NCBI RefSeq assembly: GCF_014077095.1 | Contig: NZ_JACGVG010000022.1 | Span: forward strand, 1-34,134 | Source: Colwellia sp. MB02u-6 | GTDB taxonomy: Bacteria; Pseudomonadota; Gammaproteobacteria; Enterobacterales; Alteromonadaceae | Reading direction: 5' to 3' | Length of the DNA stretch: 34,134 bases | Part shown: positions 7,263 to 15,428 of the stretch, one piece after another | How the letters are laid out: each line of letters starts with the position of its first letter | Numbering within the stretch: position 1 is the stretch's first letter | Translations under genes and position numbers: made by a program | Notes under the pieces: model-generated | Seen by the model: the letters and a program-made list of their open reading frames with translations, nothing else | What the model was told of the DNA's origin: nothing | Databases searched by the model: none

Positions 7263-8498
7263 TTAAGCAACCGTCTGCTCAGCAGTGTTGGTTCTGCTTA
7301 TTTTACTCTCAGTATCGATATCAGTGTCATTAACTACGATGGTTGCTGAAATTTTATCATGAATAGCTTGACGGTTAGGGTCCCAAAAAATCTGTGCAAA
7401 GCCAAGTAAACCTGTTGCTATGCCGGCACCATAGCCACCGTAACGCCCAAAACTGTCCCATATTGATAATGGCGTACCATCAAGCTGGATCACTCGAATA
7501 CTAAACAGCTTTTTGCCCGGTGTTTGACCATACCAAAGTGCGGTAAACATGGTGAAATAAAATGCTGCCCAACCAAAGCCGAGCCCCAGATCTTCAACTA
7601 AACCTTGTAACCAAGCAAAGCCTTTATATACAGATGAACTCGACGGAACAACGACAGCTAGATGTTTATTTTTATTTATTTCACTTGTGGTATTGCTTTG
7701 TTCAGCGCCAGTAACTACAAGTTTTTTCTCAATTTTGTGTTTAATTAACGCCGGCTTAGTCTGAGCAGTTAAATGTAACTGTTCAAGCTGCACACTTAAC
7801 TCGGCTATTTCTTGCTGACTTATATGGCTTTTTTCAGCCACGCTTTCAAGTAAGTCAGCATTAAATTTATTAATTTCTAGCGTCGAGGCTGTTTGCTTAC
7901 TATAGGCCGATGATAAACTTTCACACAACTGCAACCAACATGGATAATCAACACAGTCAGTTTGAGAAATTGCAATGCCTGCTGCTAGGGTGAGTGTGAC
8001 TTTGATAAAGTCATTGTCCTCTGAGGTATTACTGCTTGGTTCAGTCATATTTTCTGCATTACTTTGTAAATGGCTTTGATTATTTTTGTTACTCGATAAT
8101 GTACCTTGGCTCAGCCCTGCTTGCTCAACATTATCATTAAAGGTCTCTAGCTCCGCAAAGAGCTTGGGTAAGATATCAATCAAGACGACGAAAACAATTA
8201 AAGCCGCAAAAACACGTAAAATTATTTTGCTTAAAACACTTTTTTTAGCCAATTTATTACCACGTTTTTTACTGCCAAGTTTAAATAACGTTATCGCCAC
8301 TAAAAAAGCCAATAACTCCCCCGGAGCACCACTTAACAAAGCGACCAAACACAAATCGACTAATAGTGCCATGCCTCGGCGCCACGGCACAGCTAATGAT
8401 ATACCAAACAGCGACTTATCAATTTTAAAAGCCAGTGGTGTTAATATTTCACGCGTTTCTTCATCAGACAATTTTTTTGCTTGAATTTTCGCCATCAT
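7263..8498 (-). CDS. RDD family membrane protein with a large polar insert
   Basis: RDD-family proteins are small membrane proteins, some implicated in ion or solute transport. The N-terminal part has the first RDD signature (WRRGMALLVDLCLVAL, about 39-54) and about three TM segments up to residue ~113. The C-terminal part has GQTPGKKLFSIRVIQLDGTP and WDPNRQAIHDKISATIVV, the second half of the domain, with more TM segments. Between them (about residues 120-300) is a Ser/Gln/Asn/Glu-rich, mostly hydrophilic insert with three cysteines (DCVDYPCWLQLC). It would face the periplasm if the N-terminus is inside. MM is the likely start: GAGA lies 5-8 nt upstream. The gene is monocistronic and divergent from cysK. 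At 411 residues it is much longer than a simple RDD protein of ~150. Confidence 0.85.
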   Translation of the reverse strand: MMAKIQAKKLSDEETREILTPLAFKIDKSLFGISLAVPWRRGMALLVDLCLVALLSGAPGELLAFLVAITLFKLGSKKRGNKLAKKSVLSKIILRVFAALIVFVVLIDILPKLFAELETFNDNVEQAGLSQGTLSSNKNNQSHLQSNAENMTEPSSNTSEDNDFIKVTLTLAAGIAISQTDCVDYPCWLQLCESLSSAYSKQTASTLEINKFNADLLESVAEKSHISQQEIAELSVQLEQLHLTAQTKPALIKHKIEKKLVVTGAEQSNTTSEINKNKHLAVVVPSSSSVYKGFAWLQGLVEDLGLGFGWAAFYFTMFTALWYGQTPGKKLFSIRVIQLDGTPLSIWDSFGRYGGYGAGIATGLLGFAQIFWDPNRQAIHDKISATIVVNDTDIDTESKISRTNTAEQTVA

Positions 8499-8724
8499 TG
8501 AAATCTCTTTGTGATACTTTATTGAGTAATTTATTCAAAACTTAGTTTATAAATTATCTGCCACCGTTATCTATATCAACTTTAGGGAGTCACTGTATTT
8601 TATCGACCAATAAATATAATAATATAAAAAATCTGGATGGTAAGTTAACTATTGCAACAGCGATATAGATGACATAAAGCTATACTCAAGCATGCAAAAA
8701 ATCCACTTTTAAGACCTATGGTTA

Positions 8725-8756
8725 GGTATCTATTCCTTTTTTGCATATAAGATACC
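8725..8756. promoter_or_regulatory. Inverted repeat GGTATCT-N18-AGATACC
   Basis: GGTATCT (8725-8731) and AGATACC (8750-8756) are perfect 7-bp inverted arms 18 nt apart. A nested ACCTA/TAGGT pair lies just to the left. It sits about 170 bp upstream of cysK. It could be an operator or the base of a leader hairpin. This is pattern recognition only. Confidence 0.3.
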
Positions 8757-8786
8757 GAAATATCACTTCTTTTTCTGCCATAAAGG

Positions 8787-8826
8787 GTTAACCTACTTGC
8801 AATAGTGTTAACCTACTTGCAATAGT
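8787..8826. repeat. Two perfect tandem copies of a 20-bp unit upstream of cysK
   Basis: GTTAACCTACTTGCAATAGT occurs twice head to tail, followed by the first four bases of a third unit (8827-8830). The duplication lies about 100-140 bp upstream of the cysK start. It could be a duplicated regulator site spaced by nearly two helical turns, or a replication-slippage product. Confidence 0.85.
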
Positions 8827-8923
8827 GTTAATGAGCTGAAATAGCTTTGGATTGTTAACACGTAAAATATCTATTAAACCTGTATGCCATACTCGGTCAA
8901 TGCAATGAAAAAAGGATTAAAAA

Positions 8924-9901
8924 ATGTCGACTATATTTGAAGATAACTCAACATCAATTGGTAATACACCGCTAGTTAAACTTAACCGCATCGTTACGGG
9001 TGAAAATACGGCCAATATCTACGCAAAGATTGAAGCACGTAACCCAAGCTTTAGTATTAAGTGCCGCATTGGTGCCAATATGATTTGGGATGCTGAGAAA
9101 AAAGGTTTGCTTGTGGCCGGTAAATCTATTGTCGAACCCACCAGTGGTAATACAGGTATCGCACTAGCATTTGTTGCTGCTGCTCGTGGTTATAAAATCA
9201 CCCTCACTATGCCAAATACCATGAGTATAGAGCGTAGAAAGTTATTAATTGCGCTAGGGGCTAAATTAATACTAACCGATGGTGCCAAAGGCATGGGTGG
9301 TGCTATTGCCAAAGCACAAGAAATTAAAGATGCTGATCCTGATAACACAGTACTTTTAGGTCAATTTGATAATCCAGCTAACCCTGAAATTCATGAAAAA
9401 ACTACTGGGCCTGAAATTTGGCGTGATACTAAAGGTAACATTGATTTCTTCGTTGCTGGTGTGGGTACAGGTGGCACAATTACCGGTACAACGCGATATC
9501 TTAAAGGTGTTGCTGAGCATAAAATAACCTCAGTAGCGGTTGAACCTACAGATTCTCCTGTTATTACTCAAGCAATAGCGGGTGAAAAACTAACACCGGG
9601 TCCTCATAAAATTCAAGGTATTGGTGCTGGCTTTATTCCTGGCAACTTAGATCTTTCCCTTATTGATGCCGTTGAACAGGTATCAAATGATGACTGCATG
9701 GCAATGGCGCATCGCTTAATGAAAGAAGAAGGTATACTTGCCGGTATCTCGTCTGGAGCTGCTGTTGTAGCCGCTAAGCGTATTGCTGAAAGACCAGAAA
9801 ATGCGGGCAAAAACATTGTCGTTATTCTTGCTAGCTCTGCCGAACGCTACCTTTCAAGTCCATTGTTCGCTGATTCATTTTCTGAAGAAGACATGGCGTA
9901 A
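8924..9901 (+). CDS. cysK: Cysteine synthase A (O-acetylserine sulfhydrylase)
   Basis: CysK makes cysteine from O-acetylserine and sulfide, using PLP, in the cytoplasm. The 325-residue sequence closely follows E. coli CysK along its whole length. The PLP lysine is K46 in [10 protein letters not shown], the substrate loop is PTSGNTG (72-78), the phosphate-binding loop is GTGGT (181-185), and [12 protein letters not shown] and [11 protein letters not shown] are present. The usual PSSGERYLS near the C-terminus reads ASSAERYLS here. AAAGGA lies 7 nt upstream of the ATG. The gene is monocistronic and followed by a strong terminator (10007-10039). It is divergent from the RDD gene behind a repeat-bearing leader. 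Confidence 0.97.
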   Translation: MSTIFEDNSTSIGNTPLVKLNRIVTGENTANIYAKIEARNPSFSIKCRIGANMIWDAEKKGLLVAGKSIVEPTSGNTGIALAFVAAARGYKITLTMPNTMSIERRKLLIALGAKLILTDGAKGMGGAIAKAQEIKDADPDNTVLLGQFDNPANPEIHEKTTGPEIWRDTKGNIDFFVAGVGTGGTITGTTRYLKGVAEHKITSVAVEPTDSPVITQAIAGEKLTPGPHKIQGIGAGFIPGNLDLSLIDAVEQVSNDDCMAMAHRLMKEEGILAGISSGAAVVAAKRIAERPENAGKNIVVILASSAERYLSSPLFADSFSEEDMA

Positions 9902-10006
9902 TAACCAAAAAAATCAAGCTAATGTTTTATTATTAAACCAGTATGATTAAATTATGACAACCTACTGGTTTTGTTATTAATTAACATTATTTTGAGCTGA
10001 ATTTTT

Positions 10007-10039
10007 AAAAGCCTGATTTGAAAGAATCAGGCTTTTTTT
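10007..10039 (+). terminator. Intrinsic terminator of cysK
   Basis: GCCTGATT (10011-10018) and AATCAGGC (10025-10032) form a perfect stem with a 6-nt loop. A-tracts on the left and seven Ts (10033-10039) on the right extend it. It lies about 105 nt after the cysK stop. Confidence 0.9.
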
Positions 10040-10148
10040 AATCTTCGAATATTATACAATTTAAGCCAGTAAAAATTAGCTTACTCTATCTTTGATGCCT
10101 ATCTTTACGGTAAAGTGACGTTAAGTTCACAAATTTACCTATTGCCCT

Positions 10149-10583
10149 ATGAATAATTTAAAATTAATCATCTTAAGTTTTGTTATTTTTTTCTCTGCTT
10201 GTAGTAAAGAAAATAAAAACAAAATTCATAACCTTGACAACCCAGAAGTGGTTGCCATTGAATTTTTTAATGCCTTATATAATGAAAACAACATCAAAAA
10301 AGCCGCATCGGTTTGTAGTCCAAGATTATCGCGTATTATGCTGCACTATCAATCATCCAAAGCGGTTGCTCGTCATTTGTTCAATATGTCATACGATAAA
10401 GTTGATATTACGCCCGATAGTAGTGGTGTTAAAGTGAGAGAACAATTTAAAAACTCTGCGGAGATTACGATTTATTTTGACGGTTATTACCAAAATGACC
10501 GTATAAAAGATGTTAAACGATTGCTGTTAATACAAATTGATAATAAGTGGATTATCGAAAAAACACTAAAAGACCCTTTTTAA
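10149..10583 (+). CDS. Small hypothetical lipoprotein
   Basis: The 144-residue protein begins with a short charged end, a hydrophobic helix and the lipobox-like FFSAC (Cys18), so it is probably lipid-anchored in the envelope. The mature part starts with PEVVAIEFFNALYNENNIKK and ends in a strand-rich region with WIIEKTLKDPF. This resembles small secreted NTF2-like/DUF4878 lipoproteins, but I cannot assign a family firmly. The ribosome site is weak. It sits between the cysK terminator and a bidirectional terminator, so it is its own unit. Confidence 0.7.
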   Translation: MNNLKLIILSFVIFFSACSKENKNKIHNLDNPEVVAIEFFNALYNENNIKKAASVCSPRLSRIMLHYQSSKAVARHLFNMSYDKVDITPDSSGVKVREQFKNSAEITIYFDGYYQNDRIKDVKRLLLIQIDNKWIIEKTLKDPF

Positions 10584-10637
10584 TTTCTCCCTAAAGTAAC
10601 ATCGCCACTCTTTCACATCCATGCGACCTTGGCATTG

Positions 10638-10653
10638 CCGACATGAATGTCGG
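10638..10653. repeat. Short palindromic hairpin, possible dispersed REP-like element
   Basis: CCGACAT and ATGTCGG form perfect 7-bp arms around GA. The GC-richer sequence (from about 10614 to 10660) stands out from the AT-rich spacer, and its style recalls intergenic palindromic repeats in Alteromonadales genomes. Only one copy lies in the window, so this is a guess. Confidence 0.3.
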
Positions 10654-10701
10654 TACTTAACTTTTGTCAGGAAGATAAAAGCTAACCATTCATCTGAATA
10701 T

Positions 10702-10735
10702 AAAAATGGCGTCAATATTGACGCCGTTTTTTTTT
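10702..10735. terminator. Bidirectional intrinsic terminator
   Basis: GGCGTCAATATTGACGCC (10708-10725) is a perfect 18-bp palindrome. It is followed by nine Ts on the plus strand (10727-10735) and preceded by five As (10702-10706), which give a U-tract on the minus strand. It separates the convergent lipoprotein and gamma-glutamyltransferase genes and can serve both. Confidence 0.9.
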
Positions 10736-10761
10736 AAACTTTACTTTAACTGTACTTAAAG

Positions 10762-12519
10762 TTAATAACCTATGGCTGTACCTTCGCGACGAGAATCAGC
10801 CCCACCTCGTAATTTACCCTTCGATAATTCAATCGCTTGAATACCACTGTTTAAATCACGCACCACAACCTGATGCCCTTTTGCTTCTAACGCTGACTTA
10901 AGCTTGACTAAATCGCTGCCTTTTTCCAATGTGGTGACCTTATTGCGATTGGTTATGTGGGGTAAGTTAATCGCAGATTGTGGATCAAGTTGCCAATCTA
11001 AAATAGCGATGATAGTTTGTGCGACATAATTAATAATGCGGCTGCCGCCTGGAGAGCCTAAAACAAGCTTTAAAGTGTTGTCTTGAGTAAATACCATCAT
11101 AGGTGCCATAGAGCTTCGCGGACGCTTACCTGGCTCTAAACGATTAGCTACCCACTGGCCATTCTTTTTTGGATCTAATGAAAAGTCAGTCAATTGATTA
11201 TTGAGAATAAAACCTTCAACCATCACAGCAGAGCCAAAGCCCATTTCAACACTGGTGGTCATAGAAACAGCATTACCGTCTTCATCAACAATTGAGATAT
11301 GGCTTGTTGAAGGCAATTCATAAGCGTTGTCGTCGGCTTGTGCCAATGCACCTATGGGTGTGCCTGCAACGGCTGTACCCATATCACTATCAGGGTTAAT
11401 CAAGGCGGAGCGCTGCGCCATATATGGCTTTGAAATCAAACCCTGTGTGGGCACATTCACAAAGCTGCTATCAGCAATATAGCGATTACGATCAGCAAAT
11501 GCTAAACGAGAACTTTGGCTAAATAAATGAGTAAACTCAACATCTGCTAGCGATAGTTTTGCAATATCAAATTTCTCAAGTTGTCCGAGTATTTGAATAA
11601 CAGCAACACCACCCGAGCTTGGTGGTCCCATACCACACACTTGATATTGTCGATAGGGTCCGCATACCGCTGGCAATTCTTTTGCGCGATAGTTTTTCAT
11701 ATCAGCTAATGTTAAACGGCCTGGGGCAATTGGTGATTGTTGTACTGCAGCAACAATTTTTTTCGCGATCCAACCTTCATAAAAAGTATCGATACCGCTT
11801 TTAGCAATACTACGATATACCGTCGCTAATTTTGGATTTTGTAATAACTGCCCTGCTTTTATTGCCTCACCATGAGGAAAAAAGTAGTTTTTAATCGTCG
11901 GTAATTTCGTAATACCGGGGTTAAACTCCATTGCTACCAATTTTTCTAGCCTAGGTGAAACAATAAACCCTGTTTCTGCTAAATTAATTGCATCCTTAAA
12001 CAATAGCGCCCAAGGTAGTTTGCCATATTTTACATGCGCCTTGTGAAGACTCGCTAATACCCCAGGTACGCCAACAGCATGACCACCAACAACGGCTTTT
12101 ATCCATGGAATAGCTTGACCATTTTCATCTAAAAACATATCTGTTGTTGCCGCCAATGGTGCGGTTTCTCTGCCATCAAAAGTGGTTAGCTGCTGAGCTT
12201 TTTTATCCCAATGCAACATAAACGCACCGCCACCAATACCTGAAGATTGAGGCTCAACCAAGGTTAGTACCAATTGGACTGCAATAGCAGCATCGACAGC
12301 ACTTCCACCTTGCTTAAGTATATTCAAACCGGCTTTACTGGCATAAGGGTTTGCTGTTGCTACCATGGCATGCTTAGTAACAACAGTTTGCTTAGCGATA
12401 ATACCTGTTGCCGCTTCTGGTTCACGGTCTTCTCTTTTTTTATCTGGCGCTGCTACAACCAACAAACTGGTAGAAATAAAGAGTAAAGATAATAGCCCTT
12501 TCATGGCTGAATTTGACAT
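10762..12519 (-). CDS. ggt: Gamma-glutamyltransferase (periplasmic)
   Basis: GGT cleaves or transfers the gamma-glutamyl group of glutathione and related compounds, and matures by self-cleavage into two subunits. The 585-residue precursor has a signal peptide (MKGLLSLLFISTSLLVVAA from Met6). Expected residues are present: R117 in FDGRETAP, the nucleophile T405 in PSTSHIS where the small subunit begins, SS at 469-470 in RPRSSM, and GSPGGSRI (488-495). Usual GGTs have TTH at the cleavage site, here TSH. AAGGA lies 5 nt before the ATG at 12519. Downstream is the bidirectional terminator at 10702-10735. No glutathione genes are nearby. Confidence 0.94.
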   Translation of the reverse strand: MSNSAMKGLLSLLFISTSLLVVAAPDKKREDREPEAATGIIAKQTVVTKHAMVATANPYASKAGLNILKQGGSAVDAAIAVQLVLTLVEPQSSGIGGGAFMLHWDKKAQQLTTFDGRETAPLAATTDMFLDENGQAIPWIKAVVGGHAVGVPGVLASLHKAHVKYGKLPWALLFKDAINLAETGFIVSPRLEKLVAMEFNPGITKLPTIKNYFFPHGEAIKAGQLLQNPKLATVYRSIAKSGIDTFYEGWIAKKIVAAVQQSPIAPGRLTLADMKNYRAKELPAVCGPYRQYQVCGMGPPSSGGVAVIQILGQLEKFDIAKLSLADVEFTHLFSQSSRLAFADRNRYIADSSFVNVPTQGLISKPYMAQRSALINPDSDMGTAVAGTPIGALAQADDNAYELPSTSHISIVDEDGNAVSMTTSVEMGFGSAVMVEGFILNNQLTDFSLDPKKNGQWVANRLEPGKRPRSSMAPMMVFTQDNTLKLVLGSPGGSRIINYVAQTIIAILDWQLDPQSAINLPHITNRNKVTTLEKGSDLVKLKSALEAKGHQVVVRDLNSGIQAIELSKGKLRGGADSRREGTAIGY

Positions 12520-12644
12520 ACTGTTCCTTAATAAATAATTACGATAAGTAATACTAATTTCACTAATTTTCTGATCATTTCAGCTAATTTAAATAACTAG
12601 CTATTACAATAAGGACCTTTTATTAGACCGTTTTATCTGTGTAT

Positions 12645-12681
12645 AAAGTAGACCTGTTCATTAATGCAACTGCTCTACTTT
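12645..12681 (-). terminator. Hairpin after the DTW gene, possible terminator
   Basis: AAAGTAGA (12645-12652) and TCTACTTT (12674-12681) are perfect 8-bp inverted arms, with GTT/AAC and CATTAATG symmetry inside the loop. It lies about 65 nt past the stop codon of the DTW-domain gene on the minus strand. The following T-tract is short, so termination efficiency is uncertain. Confidence 0.4.
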
Positions 12682-12746
12682 TAACTACCATAACATTGCA
12701 TAAAACACTAAAGTTTTGATTAACAAATATATATTTTATTGAGCCA

Positions 12747-13373
12747 TCAGTCACTATGCTGACTAAATGATTGTTGGAATTGATTAAACTTTACAAAGCT
12801 ATTTAACAAGTTTTGATACTTTTCAGGCTCATTTTCTAAGCGAGCTAAAGCATGACAGCATGCTTCAAGTGATGATAGCGCATGGTCTTTTTTGGTTTTT
12901 CTAATCTCATAAAGGCTGACTATGCCTTGCGGTAAAACGATGTGATTTATATTATGCAAGCAAGCATTGCTCATAAACATGCGATAGGCTTTTTTCCAAG
13001 TACCATCAAGTATAATAATGCACTTAATTTTACTCATCTTACGCTCTATATCCTCACTTTGATTATTATCGGTAATATTTAACGCTGGAAAGCTTAGCGT
13101 TAAAGCCTGCTTACTCGGATATAGCAATACTATTTTGTCAGCGTATTGTATCAGGCGCTGCCTTAAAACATCAGAATCTGCAAAGGTTTCGCCAACTATC
13201 ACCTCGCAGTTTGTTAACGATTGTTGTAATAAGCTGACCGTACCTTTGCTTTGCTTAACTTCACTGGGATGTTGCAGCACAATAACAGGTATGTGGTTAT
13301 CAATAGCGACAGTAAAAGCGCAAATACAGGCCTTTTCAGGCCGTCGACATTGTTGACATAAAACTCGGGACAT
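12747..13373 (-). CDS. DTW-domain protein, probable tRNA-uridine aminocarboxypropyltransferase
   Basis: DTW-domain proteins such as E. coli TapT (YfiP) transfer the aminocarboxypropyl group of SAM to uridine 47 of tRNAs, giving acp3U. The 208-residue protein has the N-terminal zinc-type cysteines C6, C9, C16 and C18 (CQQCRRPEKACIC), HPSE at 35-38 with KGTVSLL, and the signature LDGTWKKAYRM (D123, T125, W126). These match E. coli YfiP, although this copy is slightly shorter. Bacteria can hold two DTW paralogues, so I leave the symbol open. It is monocistronic and divergent from the GGDEF gene. The ribosome site is weak. Confidence 0.85.
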   Translation of the reverse strand: MSRVLCQQCRRPEKACICAFTVAIDNHIPVIVLQHPSEVKQSKGTVSLLQQSLTNCEVIVGETFADSDVLRQRLIQYADKIVLLYPSKQALTLSFPALNITDNNQSEDIERKMSKIKCIIILDGTWKKAYRMFMSNACLHNINHIVLPQGIVSLYEIRKTKKDHALSSLEACCHALARLENEPEKYQNLLNSFVKFNQFQQSFSQHSD

Positions 13374-13596
13374 TTATTTAAAATAACAAAAAATACGATA
13401 GCTAAGTTTACAAAACTTTATCGACGAGTTTAAGTCATTTATTACATTACTTTTTAATCTTGTTGTACTTAACTCATTTCGAATTGCTAATTCAACCAAT
13501 CACCGCTATTACTTAGGGACGTTGTAGATATCGTACCGAGGCAACGAGTGTTTTTAAACATCGTTTTCTTCAGAATGCATTTAACAAGGAATTTCC

Positions 13597-14625
13597 ATGC
13601 ATAAAACCTATCAACACAGTTCAGCTAGCGCTTCAGATCATACCTTAAATAATATCTTAAATATTATTGTTGAAGGTGTTTGGGACTGGAATAGCAATAC
13701 CAAAATAGTGACCCGTAGCCCAGGCTGGTACCACATGTTAGGTTACGAGTTTGCTGTTTTTAGAAAGGAGGTGTTTACTTGGGAAAATATTATCCATCCA
13801 GAAGATTATCCTAGAGTTATGCATCAGTTTGAGCGTTATATATCAGGAAAAATTAACGCTTACGAGGTAGAATATCGTTGTAAAAAATCAGACGATAGTT
13901 ATTTATGGATTGCAGATCGCGGTGCGATTATAGCAAGAAATTCCGATGGTAGTGTTGACCGAATGATTGGCGCACATCATGATATACATCAAAAAGTTAT
14001 GGCTCAAACTGACCTTATTGAAAAAAACAAACTATTACAAGATAGTCACTTATCATTAGAAAAAGTTATTGCACAAAAAACGGGTGAGTTAGCCAAAAAA
14101 AACCAACAATTAGAACGAAAAATTATCGAGGTTGAGTTAGTTTCAAACATAGACCCTTTAACAGAAATTGCCAATCGTAAGCTTTTTGAAGCGGTATTAA
14201 ATAGCGAGATAATACGCGCTGATCGCTATTACCACCCTTTAACCCTAGTGATGTTTGATCTAGATAAATTTAAAGAAATTAACGACCAATATGGTCATAA
14301 AGTGGGTGATAATATTCTTTGTATGGTAGCCAAACTTGTTGCCGAAAACATTAGAGATGTTGATTTATTTGCTCGCTGGGGTGGTGATGAATTTGTTATT
14401 ATTTTCCCTGAACTCTCTCAAAAACAAGCACATCAAACTAGCGATAAATTAAGAGAAATGATTAGCAAATACCAAGTAACGAAAGAAATATCAGTAACCT
14501 GTAGCTTTGGTGTTGCACAATATAACAGCGGTGACTCAATAGACAGTTTATTTCAACGGGTAGATAAACAGCTTTATATTTCAAAAGAACAAGGTCGTAA
14601 TCAAGTTTACTCTGAAGTTATTTAA
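13597..14625 (+). CDS. PAS-GGDEF diguanylate cyclase
   Basis: This 342-residue soluble protein makes cyclic di-GMP. An N-terminal PAS-3-type domain (about 20-135) has WDWN, HPEDYPRV and EYRCKKSDDSYLWIADRG, ending in GAHHDIHQK. A coiled linker (about 137-182) leads to the GGDEF domain starting at DPLTEIANR (186). The active site GGDEF is at 262-266, the metal-binding D221 is in FDLDKFK, and an intact inhibitory I-site RDVD (253-256) lies exactly five residues before GGDEF. No EAL domain follows, so it should be an active, feedback-inhibited cyclase whose input is sensed by PAS. AAGGA lies 6 nt before the ATG. No partner is adjacent. Confidence 0.95.
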   Translation: MHKTYQHSSASASDHTLNNILNIIVEGVWDWNSNTKIVTRSPGWYHMLGYEFAVFRKEVFTWENIIHPEDYPRVMHQFERYISGKINAYEVEYRCKKSDDSYLWIADRGAIIARNSDGSVDRMIGAHHDIHQKVMAQTDLIEKNKLLQDSHLSLEKVIAQKTGELAKKNQQLERKIIEVELVSNIDPLTEIANRKLFEAVLNSEIIRADRYYHPLTLVMFDLDKFKEINDQYGHKVGDNILCMVAKLVAENIRDVDLFARWGGDEFVIIFPELSQKQAHQTSDKLREMISKYQVTKEISVTCSFGVAQYNSGDSIDSLFQRVDKQLYISKEQGRNQVYSEVI

Positions 14626-14828
14626 ACTATTTAGGTTATTTAACTTACGTAGGAAAAATTTATTGTTTCTTGAAGTCTAATTGAGTAGATATAGCTAAAA
14701 AGGTGAATCCATACTCACTGGCCATTACTAGCCATATTCACATAAAAATAATGTTTATAAAGCTACAAACAACTGCTAGAGTGCGTTGAATAATATCACG
14801 GTATAAATCTAAACAAATAATAAAACAC

Positions 14829-15428
14829 ATGCTGCAATTAAAACCTCTACCCGTAAAAGCCACTCACAGCCTTGGTCCTTTGATCGTATTCACGCTTGCT
14901 TTGAGCGCATTTATCTTTGATGCTCAAATTTCTGACTTGCTCATTTATAATCGCAGCTTAATCACTGCTGGAGAATATTGCCGCATAATATCAGGCCATT
15001 TTTTTCATTCGAATGCTAACCACTTTATGCTGAATACCGCCGCAGTAGCTCTGCTATGGGCCTTGCATGGCGAATATTATAGCTATAAAAATTACCTATT
15101 AGTGTTTATGACTAGTGCGATAGTTTGCAGCCTGGGTATTTATTGGTTTTCTGTCAACATTGAACTTTATGTTGGGCTGTCAGGTGTTCTGCATGGCTTT
15201 TTCGTTTGGGGGGCATTAATGGACATCAAGTATAAAGAAAAAACCGGCTATTTACTGTTAATCGGTGTAATAGCAAAAATCATTCATGAGCAAATTTACG
15301 GTGCCAGCGCCGATGTAGAAATGCTTATCGGTGCAAGTGTTGCCACCGATGCTCATTTATATGGCGCCTTCGGTGGCTTGTTAGCTTTTATCTGGGGTTA
15401 TTATACGGCTAATAAAGCTAGTGCTTAG
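14829..15428 (+). CDS. rrtA: Rhombosortase (rhomboid-family GlyGly-CTERM protease)
   Basis: Rhombosortases are inner-membrane serine proteases that cleave proteins carrying a C-terminal GlyGly-CTERM tail (glycine-rich motif, TM helix, basic end), often for surface display. The 199-residue, six-TM protein shows the rhomboid core: GHFFHSNANHFMLN (56-69), the catalytic serine S118 in GLSG (116-119), and the catalytic histidine H176 in DAHLYGAFGG. Its length and lack of extra domains match the rhombosortase subfamily better than GlpG. The 3' end overlaps the convergent glutamate-synthase-like gene by 11 bp. There is no clear ribosome site. A candidate substrate in the window is the TIGR03503-type protein. 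Confidence 0.85.
   Translation: MLQLKPLPVKATHSLGPLIVFTLALSAFIFDAQISDLLIYNRSLITAGEYCRIISGHFFHSNANHFMLNTAAVALLWALHGEYYSYKNYLLVFMTSAIVCSLGIYWFSVNIELYVGLSGVLHGFFVWGALMDIKYKEKTGYLLLIGVIAKIIHEQIYGASADVEMLIGASVATDAHLYGAFGGLLAFIWGYYTANKASA

Larger units (their letters stand above)
8499..8923. other. Divergent intergenic region between the RDD gene and cysK
   Basis: No gene is evident in these 425 bp. The region contains a 7-bp inverted repeat (8725-8731 and 8750-8756), a 20-bp tandem duplication (8787-8826) and GTTAAC-rich sequence close to cysK. It must hold the promoters of both flanking genes. CysB control of cysK is known in enterobacteria, but I cannot identify a CysB site with confidence. Confidence 0.5.

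Noticed and set aside
8086-8484. 132-codon plus-strand frame opposite the RDD gene
   Set aside because: It lies entirely over the TM-coding part of the RDD gene on the other strand, and its composition reflects that gene.
10180-10437. 85-codon frame overlapping the small lipoprotein gene
   Set aside because: The lipoprotein frame has a lipobox and signal peptide. This one has neither and is out of frame.
13520-13546. CGTTG/CAACG hairpin ahead of the diguanylate cyclase as a possible c-di-GMP riboswitch
   Set aside because: None of the conserved GEMM motifs is present, and the stem is only five pairs.
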